Positions 1-7,943 of a DNA stretch of 35,148 nt are shown piece after piece. The position numbers were made by a program, and so were the translations under genes. Under the pieces are notes generated by a model that was given only the letters and a program-made list of their open reading frames with translations, was not told the origin of the DNA and did no database searches. The stretch's first letter is position 1. Each line of letters opens with the position of its first letter. Source of the stretch: Flavipsychrobacter sp. (GTDB lineage: Bacteria; Bacteroidota; Bacteroidia; Chitinophagales; Chitinophagaceae). The stretch is from positions 1-35,148 of the forward strand of contig JAEUVY010000130.1 of NCBI GenBank assembly GCA_016786565.1, read 5' to 3'.

Positions 1-2
1 AC

Positions 3-107
3 GTTGAACAGGGCGTAAAGCGCTATGAAGAGCAAATTCGACACAGAGAGCTACTACACCTCGAACGCCTTGCTAAAAAACACGATATGCAGCTAATAAA
101 TACTTAA
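3..107 (+). CDS. C-terminal fragment of an unidentified gene (possible transposase tail)
   Basis: Frame 3 is open from the left edge to a TAA at 105-107 and gives 34 residues ending KHDMQLINT. The other two forward frames stop within the first 20 bases. The peptide is basic and helical, with the pattern YEEQ.R.RELL.LERLAKK. This loosely recalls the basic helical tails of some insertion-sequence transposases, but the fragment is too short to place in a family. Its start lies outside the window. It could also be the end of any coiled-coil protein. Confidence 0.4.
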   Translation, partial: VEQGVKRYEEQIRHRELLHLERLAKKHDMQLINT

Positions 108-120
108 AGTATATACTTGT

Positions 121-192
121 CATTGGCAGCCCCGTCGAAGGGCGACATTCACCCTACGCCATGGTTCGGCGAGGCTTACGATAACATTTACA
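121..192. repeat. Degenerate REP-like intergenic inverted repeat
   Basis: Two arms, AGCCCCGTCGAA at 128-139 and the reverse complement of AGCCTCGCCGAA at 165-176, match at 10 of 12 positions around a 25-base centre. The wording (GTCGAAGGGCGAC ... GGTTCGGCGAGGCT) resembles the widespread 'CTTGTCGAAGGGTGAC / TTCGACAAGCTCACC' intergenic palindromes seen in many Bacteroidota genomes. Only one copy is in the window, so its repeat status cannot be shown here. It sits between the truncated gene at the left edge and the MBL-fold gene. Confidence 0.4.
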
Positions 193-238
193 CAAACCAT
201 CATCCTAATTCCCTCCCGCCAACAATCGCTACATTAAG

Positions 239-246
239 TAGCTTTG
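239..246 (+). promoter_or_regulatory. Possible -7 box (TAGCTTTG) of the MBL-fold gene
   Basis: TAGCTTTG fits the Bacteroidota -7 consensus TAnnTTTG. Transcription normally begins about 4-5 bases after the final G, which would be at or next to the ATG at 251. The mRNA would then be leaderless. No TTTG or TTG lies at the usual -33 distance, so the call is weak. Confidence 0.35.
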
Positions 247-250
247 CAGG

Positions 251-994
251 ATGGCAGTTATCCATCCGTTATCAGAAGGGGTATTTACAATAGGACACGA
301 TAAAGTATTTGTACCGTTTAATGTGGAGACCGATGTGCTTACCGACCGGCCCACGGGGTCGTTGCTGGTGGAGGTGCAACCGTTCCTTGTAGTGACAGAT
401 AAGGATGTGATAGTGCTGGAAACCGGCCTGGGCTTCAACAATGCCGATGGGGTGCTGCAGATACACGATAATCTGCGTCGCCACGGCTACGAACCCGCCG
501 CCGTGACCAAGGTGCTGCTGACGCACCTGCACAAAGACCATGCGGGTTGCCTGGTGTTCCGCAGCAATGGCATGGTGCTGCCCACCTTCCCCAATGCCGA
601 TTATTACATCTACCGCCCCGAGGCCGATCATGCACTGGCAACAGGCATGCCATCGTACCATCCCGAGGATATAGAACCGATACTGGGCACGGGCCGTGTG
701 CGCTGGATAGATGGCGAAGACGGGGTGATAGACGGGTACATCCACTACATGCACTCGGGCGGACATTGCCCCCAGCACATTGTGTACCTGATAGACGATG
801 GCACCGACAAGGTGTTCTTTGGCGGCGACGAGGCACCCCAACTAAAACAAATGAAAATGCGCTATGTGGCCCGCTACGACTATGACGGCAAAAAGGCAAT
901 GGCCCTGCGCGAGCAGTATGCCGAGCGTGGACGTGCCGAGGGGTGGCAGTTCCTGTTCTACCACGATGTGAAAACGCCTGTATCTACGCTATAA
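251..994 (+). CDS. MBL-fold metallo-hydrolase (lactonase-like)
   Basis: A 247-residue cytosolic protein without a signal peptide. The metallo-beta-lactamase zinc signature HLHKDH is at residues 92-97, supplying His92, His94, Asp96 and His97. It is followed by GHCPQH (171-176, with His172 or His176 as the next ligand), the GGDEAP strand containing Asp193, and a C-terminal His239. This order matches the binuclear-metal hydrolases of the MBL superfamily. The overall length and the HxHxDHAG spacing are nearest to the AHL-lactonase/glyoxalase-II-like branch, but the substrate cannot be read from the sequence. The ATG at 251 is the first in frame. The stop lies five bases from the stop of the convergent secreted-protein gene. 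G+C is high compared with the right half of the window. Confidence 0.85.
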   Translation: MAVIHPLSEGVFTIGHDKVFVPFNVETDVLTDRPTGSLLVEVQPFLVVTDKDVIVLETGLGFNNADGVLQIHDNLRRHGYEPAAVTKVLLTHLHKDHAGCLVFRSNGMVLPTFPNADYYIYRPEADHALATGMPSYHPEDIEPILGTGRVRWIDGEDGVIDGYIHYMHSGGHCPQHIVYLIDDGTDKVFFGGDEAPQLKQMKMRYVARYDYDGKKAMALREQYAERGRAEGWQFLFYHDVKTPVSTL

Positions 995-999
995 AACGA

Positions 1000-1533
1000 C
1001 TATTTGGCCGTCTTCATGCACTTGGCAAACTGCATAATGGCATTGGCACTATCGGCAGGGAAGGTCTTCTCCTGACCCGCTATGATGAATTTGGATATCT
1101 TCTTGGATGATATCTCGTCTATCTGGCCGGGATTGAGGGTGTAGAAAACGTAGCGGGTAGCCTCGGTGCGGTCGTCGGTGAAGTCATGACTCACATCAAC
1201 AGTGTCATCCACTATGCGCGAGTTGTCGTCAAACACTATGGTCAGCGATTTCTCCTGCTTTTCGGTCTGTCCGCCATCAGCCGTGGGGTTGTAAATGGCC
1301 TCGAGTGGGCACACCACATGGAACATGGCCACGAAGTTGTCATAGGGAAACTCTTCGTCCTTACTGATACTGCGCTTGAGCCTGATGGCCGGAGTTTCGT
1401 TCTGTTTGTAGGGCGTAGAGAAGTCGGTCTGTACCTTATTCTCAGACACCTCCTTCTTTAAGAGCTTGCAAAAATCCTGTGCGGATGCACCCTGCGCCAG
1501 TGCCAACAGCACCAAAGTATAGAACAACTTCAT
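1000..1533 (-). CDS. Small secreted protein of unknown function
   Basis: A 177-residue protein starting MKLFYTLVLLALAQGASAQ, a classic Sec signal peptide with cleavage after Ala-Ser-Ala. The open frame continues upstream to 1698, but a -33/-7 promoter at 1559-1590 places transcription start near 1555, so the ATG at 1533 is preferred. The mature part is charged and contains Cys residues near both ends (FCKLL, VVCPL, FAKCM) that could form disulfides in the periplasm. I recognise no domain. It converges on the MBL-fold gene and diverges from the membrane-protein gene at 1667. Confidence 0.7.
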   Translation of the reverse strand: MKLFYTLVLLALAQGASAQDFCKLLKKEVSENKVQTDFSTPYKQNETPAIRLKRSISKDEEFPYDNFVAMFHVVCPLEAIYNPTADGGQTEKQEKSLTIVFDDNSRIVDDTVDVSHDFTDDRTEATRYVFYTLNPGQIDEISSKKISKFIIAGQEKTFPADSANAIMQFAKCMKTAK

Positions 1534-1558
1534 GAGTAAACATTTTAGAAAGACGGTA

Positions 1559-1590
1559 TAAATATAACAATTAAGCAAGCAAATGACAAA
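1559..1590 (-). promoter_or_regulatory. Promoter of the secreted-protein gene (TTTG-N20-TATATTTA)
   Basis: On the minus strand TTTG (plus 1587-1590) is followed after 20 bases by TATATTTA (plus 1559-1566). This matches the Bacteroidota -33/-7 arrangement except for the last base of the -7 box. The predicted start leaves a leader of about 20 bases before the ATG at 1533. Confidence 0.6.
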
Positions 1591-1607
1591 CACCACTACT
1601 GTACACA

Positions 1608-1639
1608 TTGCTACCTGTGGGCGGTTTGGGCTATCTTTG
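1608..1639 (+). promoter_or_regulatory. Promoter of the membrane-protein/oxidoreductase pair (TTG-N21-TATCTTTG)
   Basis: TTG at 1608-1610 and TATCTTTG at 1632-1639 are separated by 21 bases, matching the Bacteroidota sigma-ABfr-type promoter. Transcription should start near 1643, leaving about 24 bases before the ATG at 1667. It lies back to back with the minus-strand promoter at 1559-1590. Confidence 0.65.
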
Positions 1640-1666
1640 CCCCCGTCGCAACTACTTTTACGTTTC

Positions 1667-2029
1667 ATGGCCGAATCAAACAAACTGACAAAGTCCATCC
1701 TGATAGCATATGGTTTCTTTATTGCCCTCGCGCTGGCGTGGTTCGTGACCAGCTTTGTGGTGGGTGGTTACTTCAATCTGGTGGCATTTATCACACTGGC
1801 GGTTTTCAGTGTTCAGGCCTATTACAAGAACCGCATTGCCAATCTGGTGCTGGGGCTTATCATACTGCCCGCGTCCATCTTCTGGGGGCTGCAGTTTGCC
1901 TATTCGGGCGGCAAAACGGGTTTCGATACGTTTATCAATGTGATGTTGCTGCTGTCGGCCACCAGTCTGGCCATGTCTATTGTACTGGTGTTCGGTTACC
2001 TGAAAATGAGTTTCGGTAACGACAACTAA
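1667..2029 (+). CDS. Small integral membrane protein of unknown function
   Basis: A 120-residue protein. The frame is open back to 1583, but the promoter at 1608-1639 lies inside that extension, so the start at 1667 (MAESNKLTKS) is chosen. It is almost wholly hydrophobic, with about four membrane segments (approximately residues 13-35, 38-54, 61-80 and 92-112) joined by short polar loops such as YYKNR and SGGKTGFD. I recognise no family. The FAD-dependent oxidoreductase gene begins 23 bases after its stop on the same strand with no terminator between, so the two are probably co-transcribed. Confidence 0.75.
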   Translation: MAESNKLTKSILIAYGFFIALALAWFVTSFVVGGYFNLVAFITLAVFSVQAYYKNRIANLVLGLIILPASIFWGLQFAYSGGKTGFDTFINVMLLLSATSLAMSIVLVFGYLKMSFGNDN

Positions 2030-2052
2030 TATCCCGCCCCAACATCGCTCTC

Positions 2053-3609
2053 ATGGTAAAGACCGTATCCATACAGCTGCTGCCTGCCGATGCCTTTGAT
2101 GAAAGGGTGATACGCCGTGTGGCTGCCGAAGAATGCGGGGTGCATACCAAGCGCATAACGGGCTACCATATACAGAAACGATCTATAGACGCACGGTCGA
2201 GGCAAGCCAAGTACATACTGCAACTGGAGGTATTTATAGATGGCAAGGTGACGGAACCACCGGCCTTTGACCCCGAGCTGCGCAACGTGAGTAACGGGCA
2301 GCCAGTGGTGATAGTAGGCGCCGGCCCGGCAGGATTGTTTGCCGCACTGCGGCTGATAGCCGCGGGTAGGAAACCCATCATCATAGAGCGGGGCAAGGAT
2401 GTGCGCAGCCGCCGCCGCGACCTGGCCGCCATCAACAAAGAGGGGGTGGTCAATCCGGAGTCGAACTACTGTTTTGGTGAAGGCGGTGCCGGCACTTACA
2501 GCGACGGCAAACTCTACACCCGATCTACGAAGCGGGGCAATGTGTTGCGTATCCTGCAGCTATTTCACCACTTTGGCGCAGATGCTGATATTCTGATAGA
2601 CGCACATCCGCATATAGGTACCAATAAGCTGCCGCAGATCATCACGGCCATGCGCCAACAGATCATAGAATGTGGCGGAGAGGTGCATTTTGAGACCAAA
2701 CTCACCGACCTGCTACTGGACGGCGACAAGATAGCGGGCATCAGAACAGCGGCGGGCGATACCATCAAATGCGATTCGGTGATATTGGCCACCGGTCACT
2801 CTGCCCGAGACATATTTGAACTACTGCACCGTAAGGGCATCCTGATAGAGGCGAAACCGTTTGCACTGGGCGTGCGTATAGAGCACCCACAGCACCTGGT
2901 GGACACCGCACAATACCATTGCCAGCTGCGCGACCCGCACCTGCCACCTGCCAGTTATTCGCTGGTGGCGCAGGAGAATGGCCGAGGCGTATTCTCGTTC
3001 TGCATGTGCCCGGGCGGCATCATAGCCCCCGCAGCAACGGCACCCGGCGAGCTGGTGGTGAACGGATGGTCGCCCTCCAAGCGCAATAACCCGTATGCCA
3101 ACTCGGGTACGGTAGTGGCCGTTGACGAGCATGACTTTGCCAGGTATGGCTTTACAGGTCCGCTGGCGGCGATGCAATACCAGCAGATGGTGGAGCAGCG
3201 CGCTTTCGTGGCCGGTGGTGGCCGATTGGTGGCACCCGCCCAGCGCATGACCGACTTTGCGGCAGGCAAGACCTCTTCTACCCTGCCCGATTGTTCCTAT
3301 CTGCCGGGCATCACATCGGTGCCTATGGACAAGGTGCTGCCACGGGAAGTGACCGATGCACTGCGCAAAGCCGTGGTGACCTTTGGCAAGAAGATGAAGG
3401 GCTACTATACTGAGGAAGCGGTACTGGTAGCTACCGAGTCGCGCACAAGCTCGCCTGTGCGCATACCCCGCGACAAGGACACTATGGAGCATGTGCAGAT
3501 AAAGGGTCTGTACCCATGTGCTGAGGGCGCGGGATATGCGGGGGGCATTGTATCGGCAGCGATAGATGGTGAGCGCTGCGCCGAGATGTGCATAGCGAAG
3601 ATGGCGTGA
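2053..3609 (+). CDS. FAD-dependent dehydrogenase, COG2509 family
   Basis: A 518-residue flavoprotein. Residues 1-80 form the small N-terminal domain typical of this family (QLLPADAF..., RSIDARSR). The Rossmann dinucleotide motif VVIVGAGPAGLFAA follows, with its glycines at 89-94, and then the acidic end of beta-2 (IIIERG). A second FAD-contact motif, ATGHSARDIF, lies in the middle. The C-terminal CAEGAGYAGGIVSAAIDG (from residue 489) is the usual FAD-closing strand. This arrangement is that of COG2509 'uncharacterized FAD-dependent dehydrogenases'. The physiological substrate is unknown. It is probably cytosolic and co-transcribed with the small membrane protein just upstream. The region is strongly G+C rich: 42 of 60 bases in the line starting at 2401. 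Confidence 0.88.
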   Translation: MVKTVSIQLLPADAFDERVIRRVAAEECGVHTKRITGYHIQKRSIDARSRQAKYILQLEVFIDGKVTEPPAFDPELRNVSNGQPVVIVGAGPAGLFAALRLIAAGRKPIIIERGKDVRSRRRDLAAINKEGVVNPESNYCFGEGGAGTYSDGKLYTRSTKRGNVLRILQLFHHFGADADILIDAHPHIGTNKLPQIITAMRQQIIECGGEVHFETKLTDLLLDGDKIAGIRTAAGDTIKCDSVILATGHSARDIFELLHRKGILIEAKPFALGVRIEHPQHLVDTAQYHCQLRDPHLPPASYSLVAQENGRGVFSFCMCPGGIIAPAATAPGELVVNGWSPSKRNNPYANSGTVVAVDEHDFARYGFTGPLAAMQYQQMVEQRAFVAGGGRLVAPAQRMTDFAAGKTSSTLPDCSYLPGITSVPMDKVLPREVTDALRKAVVTFGKKMKGYYTEEAVLVATESRTSSPVRIPRDKDTMEHVQIKGLYPCAEGAGYAGGIVSAAIDGERCAEMCIAKMA

Positions 3610-3626
3610 CGGCGGCCATTAGCAGC

Positions 3627-3656
3627 AAAAAAGAAGGGCACCTTTCGGCGCCCTTC
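3627..3656 (-). terminator. Intrinsic terminator of the reprolysin-like protease gene
   Basis: The arms GAAGGGC (3633-3639) and GCCCTTC (3650-3656) form a 7-bp stem. On the minus strand it is followed by six T (A-run at 3627-3632). It lies directly downstream of the protease stop and in the convergent gap with the oxidoreductase gene. There is no T-run on the plus strand, so it mainly serves the minus-strand gene. Confidence 0.8.
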
Positions 3657-3679
3657 GTGTATCACAAAACGTTTGTTGG

Positions 3680-5989
3680 TTATTGTTTAGACAGTGTACC
3701 TGTGTACACATTGTTGCCACCTACAGCACGGTAGAAGTAGAGACCCGCAGCCAGCGCCTTACCACTGATAGCGGTAACAGATGCCGGCTTCAGTTCCTGC
3801 TCCAGTACCAGACGGCCATCGGCTGTATAGAGACGGAACATAACCGGATCGGTACCTGCATCGGTAGTGATATTCCACTCGTCCTTAGTAGGATTAGGGA
3901 ACACAGCAAGCGAAGGATTACCGCCATACAGGTCGCCCACTGCAGTGAAACTGCTTGGATAGAAACCTGTGCCGCCGCCATTGAGTGTGCTCATCTTCAT
4001 GCTTGCAAACAAAGTGGTACCGATGTTGCTGTAAGACCACTTGCTGGTGCTAGGTGTAGTAGCGTAACCATAAATGGTAACATTGGCAGCCGGTGCAAAC
4101 ATAATGCTATCCACTCCAGGATTAGGGTTGGTTGGTGTGTTCACTTTGTAGAACTTGTAGCTGGTGAGTGGTGATGCACCCGGTGTGCTGCCGTTTACGT
4201 CTGTTGTGTCCTTAGCAGTGAAAGGGAACATTACAGTAACAGGAGAGGTTGGTTCCTGAGTGGTAGTGATCTTCCAATAACGGCGCATAGCGTAGTTGTT
4301 GGTGAGGGAAGTGCCGGCCGTACCTGCAGGGAAAGAGACAAGGTCGGCAGTGCCGCCGCCATAACCTGAGATGGTAGCCGTCATGACGCTGAAGCCTGCA
4401 GAATCGAGCGTGCCGATATTGTTGCGGTGTTTTTTGATCATCAGCACCAACGTATCGTCGGCCTGGTCGGCAGTGTTTTTGTCGAACCAGTAGTAGGTGG
4501 TAGTGTCGCCACCGTAGATGTCGGTACACTCCCTGTTGGCGCTGAGTGACTTGCCGGAAACCTGAAGTGCCACGTTAGGACGGTATGTTTCGCCACAGGT
4601 CGTTGAGAACTTGGAGCGGATGTGCGTTCGGATGGTATCGCCGGGTTGAGGGCCAAAACCCTTGGTCAGGTTGATACCTACGCTCTGCAAGTGACAGTAA
4701 CTCATTACCGTACCACCGCCTGAAGGGTAAGCGGGAGACGGAGTAGCACATGAACCTTCAAGGGTCATACAAGCATCGATAGCAGTATTCCTTGCAGGGG
4801 GGTTCCAGCAGCAACGGTGTGTATGCGGTGAACCTACGATGTGCCCCATTTCGTGCGCAAGTACCATAAGGTTCCAGCTGTAGGAAGGGAAGTTAGTGAC
4901 GCCACTGTTTGAGATGTTGGCGAAGCCGTAAGGGCCGCTTGAGTCGAAAGAATAAGAAGAACACAGCGCTTTGAGCCATGCCACACCGCCCATATTTCCG
5001 GAAACTGTTGACAGCAACAGCGCCAGGTCGCAACCATGCATCACATTCTTGGTAGCGCCGCCAAACTTCTTGAGGAAGCGGATCGACTGCTTGATAGTGA
5101 TTGACTGATAAATGTCAACAGCTGTATTTACCTGAACGTAACGGAGTACTATAGGTACACCCTCATTGCGATAGATAGTAGCCTGGTTGTTGAAGAGTGC
5201 AGTGAGGAAGTTGGTAACCGTAGTTACGTTCGATCCTTTTTTGGTGTATGTATCGTAGTCAGCCACCTCCATGATGCGCAGTTGCGTACAGCTGTTATAC
5301 ACCATGTTGTTGAGGAAGGTAGTTGTTTTTCCACCCAGCTTCTGCTCGCCGTAAACATCAGGCAACAGGTCGGCATCGCAGCCCGGGCCCTGTGTTTTGT
5401 CGATAATCTTTGCGTCGTTGTAGAGGATGTAGTCGCGGTGGTAATCCCACTCTTTGCCGGTCATGCTGTTTGGTACCAGCACAAAGTTGCCGACATCAGG
5501 AATAGAGAAGATACCGTAAACCTCGTTATTGAAGAATGAAAACGAAGCAACTGAACCCTGAATACCTTTTACCACGCCACGGTAGTAAAGACCGGGAGTG
5601 TAGTCGACCTTGGTGTCTTTGCCGTTCTCGCCAACCGCATGCACCTCGAAGTCGTTTGCAAGGATGTCGTATTTTCCGAGCTCAATGGTGTAAGTACCAC
5701 CATTTTCGGCAGGTACCACCAAACTGATAGCGGAGTGGTTTGCCTTCATGAACTCTGCAACATGTGCGTAGTCGATAGTAAGCGGCTGAGCCTCTTCAAC
5801 TATCTTGAGCAGTTCGGTCTTGTCGAAGTTGTTGTCCGGAGTCCAGATGTTACTAACGGTTACAAACTCGTTGGTCGTTTTCATTCGACTTATGAAAGCG
5901 TCCATTGGCGTGTAATTAGTAGCAAAAGAGCTTACTGTAGTGAAACACAGCAGAAGGGCGATGCCAACGTAACCTATTGTCTTTTTCAT
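3680..5989 (-). CDS. Secreted reprolysin-like (M12B-type) zinc metalloprotease with T9SS sorting domain
   Basis: A 769-residue exported protein. Signal peptide MKKTIGYVGIALLLCFTTVSSFA is followed by a propeptide-like region (about 25-200). The metzincin catalytic motif HEMGHIVGSPH (379-389) supplies zinc ligands His379, His383 and His389 with catalytic Glu380, and the Met-turn is GGTVMSYCH (Met429). The Cys-rich stretch around it (HRCCW, IDACMTLEGSC) is usual for the reprolysin-like branch found in Bacteroidota. Beta-rich modules follow, and residues 693-769 form a T9SS type-A sorting domain (VFPNPTKDEW ... AAGLYFYRAV). It should cross the outer membrane by T9SS and be released or surface-anchored. 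The substrate is unknown. It is transcribed alone, with a terminator at 3627-3656. Confidence 0.9.
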   Translation of the reverse strand: MKKTIGYVGIALLLCFTTVSSFATNYTPMDAFISRMKTTNEFVTVSNIWTPDNNFDKTELLKIVEEAQPLTIDYAHVAEFMKANHSAISLVVPAENGGTYTIELGKYDILANDFEVHAVGENGKDTKVDYTPGLYYRGVVKGIQGSVASFSFFNNEVYGIFSIPDVGNFVLVPNSMTGKEWDYHRDYILYNDAKIIDKTQGPGCDADLLPDVYGEQKLGGKTTTFLNNMVYNSCTQLRIMEVADYDTYTKKGSNVTTVTNFLTALFNNQATIYRNEGVPIVLRYVQVNTAVDIYQSITIKQSIRFLKKFGGATKNVMHGCDLALLLSTVSGNMGGVAWLKALCSSYSFDSSGPYGFANISNSGVTNFPSYSWNLMVLAHEMGHIVGSPHTHRCCWNPPARNTAIDACMTLEGSCATPSPAYPSGGGTVMSYCHLQSVGINLTKGFGPQPGDTIRTHIRSKFSTTCGETYRPNVALQVSGKSLSANRECTDIYGGDTTTYYWFDKNTADQADDTLVLMIKKHRNNIGTLDSAGFSVMTATISGYGGGTADLVSFPAGTAGTSLTNNYAMRRYWKITTTQEPTSPVTVMFPFTAKDTTDVNGSTPGASPLTSYKFYKVNTPTNPNPGVDSIMFAPAANVTIYGYATTPSTSKWSYSNIGTTLFASMKMSTLNGGGTGFYPSSFTAVGDLYGGNPSLAVFPNPTKDEWNITTDAGTDPVMFRLYTADGRLVLEQELKPASVTAISGKALAAGLYFYRAVGGNNVYTGTLSKQ

Positions 5990-6029
5990 TTTTGTTAAAA
6001 ATATTTACTTCAATAAAAATTTACGGTAT

Positions 6030-6065
6030 GCAATATAAGTAAAAACGAGTATTGAAAATTCAATA
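6030..6065 (-). promoter_or_regulatory. Possible promoter region with a perfect 7+7 inverted repeat upstream of the reprolysin gene
   Basis: TATTGAAAATTCAATA at 6050-6065 consists of TATTGAA and TTCAATA separated by AA. On the minus strand its outer part supplies a TTG (plus 6061-6063) located 23 bases before TATATTGC (plus 6030-6037), a -7-like box one T shorter than TAnnTTTG. The symmetric site would overlap the -33 region and could be an operator. The region is AT-rich, so chance is possible. Confidence 0.3.
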
Positions 6066-6172
6066 GTGAGTTGAATTACAGCACTTTATTTGTCTATATG
6101 GGCATAGACAATATGCGAATATGTAGATAGAATAGCTTTTTTGGGCACACTACTAACTGAGAATTAATAAAT

Positions 6173-6198
6173 AAAAAATGGCCCTAATGGGCCATTTT
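6173..6198 (-). terminator. Intrinsic terminator of the NuoE-NuoF fusion gene
   Basis: A perfect 10-bp stem, AAAATGGCCC (6175-6184) with GGGCCATTTT (6189-6198), and a TAAT loop. On the minus strand it runs into a T-rich stretch. It begins 20 bases past the stop of the flavoprotein gene. Confidence 0.85.
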
Positions 6199-6217
6199 CG
6201 GGGAGTAGTGTGTACTA

Positions 6218-7870
6218 CTAATTCTCGAAGTATTGTTTTAATTCGTCGTTAAAGTACTGTAGTGCGTTTCTGATGGGTAAGGGCAGGCCACCACCGAGGG
6301 CGCAGAGTGAACCGATCTCCATCGTCGTGATAAGGTCAGTGAAGAGCACCCTGTCCATTTTGTAGTCGGTATTGATGGCTTTATCGACCATTTCGTAACC
6401 GCGGGTAGAACCGAGACGGCATGGAAAACACTTACCGCAGCTTTCGTGTGCTGTGAACCTGAAAAGATGCTCGACATACCTGATAACGGGATATTCGACG
6501 GGCAGGCACACCACGGATGCGTGACCCAATAGGAAACCGGCCTGTGAGAAAGATTCGAAATCAACTGTGAGGTCGTCGATCTTGCTTACCGGTACCAATC
6601 CGCCCAGCGGGCCGCCGATGTGCATTGCCTTAACGGGTTTGCGGAAACCGCCACCGAGTGTATCGGTCACCACACGTAGGGGTGTACCCATATCGACCTC
6701 GTATATGCCGGGGCGATTAAAGTGACCGTCGAGCGAAACGAGCTTGGTGCCTGTGGAACGGCCCTTGCCTATGGCAGCAAAAGCATCACCACCGTTCTCA
6801 ACGATCCACGGAATGCAGGCGAGTGTCTCCACGTTATTGACAACTGTTGGTTTATTGAACAGGCCGTGTTGCGTGGGATAAGGAGGGCGTACACGAACCT
6901 CGGGGCGCTGCCCCTCTATCGAGGAAAGCAGGGCCGTCTCTTCGCCGCATATATAGGCACCTTGTGCCTTGATAACTTTAAAATCGTAAGAAAAACCTGA
7001 ACCGAGGATGTTCTGACCAATGTAACCGGCAGCGCGGATATCGTCGATGGCGGCCTGAGTGATGGCCACGGCTTCGGGATACTCGCCACGAATGTAAACC
7101 ACGCCATGGGCTGCCCCGGCAATGTATCCGGCGATGATCATGCCGAGTAGCACTGAATGCGGGCGTTCCTCCAAAAGGTAACGGTCGCTGTAGGCACCGG
7201 GATCACCTTCATCGGCATTGCAGACGATGAATTTGGTATCTCCTGCGGTATTCTTGCAAGACTCCAATTTGAACGCGATGGGGAAACCGGCTCCTCCCCT
7301 GCCCCTGAGTCCGGAGGCTTTGAGAGTGGCCAGAAGATCATCGGGAGACATGGCAAGCGCCTTTTTTAATATGGAATAGTATGGCGCCAAGCCGGGAAAC
7401 GGTGCTGTGAGCAACTGCGTGCCGGAGGCAGCAACGTGGTACTTATCCATTGGCAGGACAGCACCTGCTTTGATATCATTTATCTTGTCGATGTCGGCAC
7501 CTGAGTAGTTGCGACCGGCGAAGTGGAAGGCGCTATTCTCGTGACAACGACCCAAGCAGCACATCTCTCCGATCTCTTCTTCAGCAAATGCTCCTTTGAG
7601 TTTATTATGCAGGGCATCCTGAGTACCCGCTGCCAAACAGGCGCTACCGTTGCAGGCGTAGACCTTTTTGCCCTGATTTTCGGGACGAAGGAAGTCGTAG
7701 AAGGTTGCCGCGCCATACACGTTTGCCTTTCCCATCAAAAATTCATCGGCAAGTGCTGCTGCCTGCTCTTTGGAAACGGCACCGGTCTGCGAAGCGGCAA
7801 TGCCGAGTTCTTCAAACAGGTTTTCACGCAACCCTTTACGGCCTGATAATTCGCTTAGGTTCTTTGACAT
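6218..7870 (-). CDS. NuoE-NuoF fusion: NADH-binding flavoprotein subunit (FMN, 2Fe-2S, 4Fe-4S)
   Basis: A 550-residue fusion. The N-terminal NuoE-like thioredoxin fold carries the 2Fe-2S ligands Cys73, Cys78, Cys105 and Cys109 (CNGSAC and CLGRC). The NuoF-like part has the glycine-rich NADH loop GLRGRGGAGFP (about 187-197, Lys201), the FMN motif CNADEGDPGAYSDR (217-230), and the 4Fe-4S ligands SCGKCFPC (Cys478, Cys481, Cys484) plus Cys523 in GSLCALGGG. Proteins of this build are the diaphorase subunits of NAD-linked formate dehydrogenases (FdsB-like), bifurcating hydrogenases or complex I. None of their catalytic partners (NuoG/FdsA, hydrogenase) is in the window, so the electron acceptor or donor is unresolved. 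The protein has no membrane segment. It has its own -7 box and terminator. Confidence 0.88.
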   Translation of the reverse strand: MSKNLSELSGRKGLRENLFEELGIAASQTGAVSKEQAAALADEFLMGKANVYGAATFYDFLRPENQGKKVYACNGSACLAAGTQDALHNKLKGAFAEEEIGEMCCLGRCHENSAFHFAGRNYSGADIDKINDIKAGAVLPMDKYHVAASGTQLLTAPFPGLAPYYSILKKALAMSPDDLLATLKASGLRGRGGAGFPIAFKLESCKNTAGDTKFIVCNADEGDPGAYSDRYLLEERPHSVLLGMIIAGYIAGAAHGVVYIRGEYPEAVAITQAAIDDIRAAGYIGQNILGSGFSYDFKVIKAQGAYICGEETALLSSIEGQRPEVRVRPPYPTQHGLFNKPTVVNNVETLACIPWIVENGGDAFAAIGKGRSTGTKLVSLDGHFNRPGIYEVDMGTPLRVVTDTLGGGFRKPVKAMHIGGPLGGLVPVSKIDDLTVDFESFSQAGFLLGHASVVCLPVEYPVIRYVEHLFRFTAHESCGKCFPCRLGSTRGYEMVDKAINTDYKMDRVLFTDLITTMEIGSLCALGGGLPLPIRNALQYFNDELKQYFEN

Positions 7871-7895
7871 AAAAATGCTGATCTTACTGGTTAAT

Positions 7896-7903
7896 CAAAT
7901 GTA
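7896..7903 (-). promoter_or_regulatory. -7 box (TACATTTG) of the NuoE-NuoF fusion gene
   Basis: The minus strand reads TACATTTG here, fitting TAnnTTTG, and implies a leader of about 20 bases before the ATG at 7870. No TTTG is visible at the -33 distance. If real, the flavoprotein gene has its own start point within the 73-base gap after the ABC-F gene. Confidence 0.45.
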
Positions 7904-7943
7904 AGATAGGATTTCCATTTTTTGTGCATTACGCCCAAACAGC

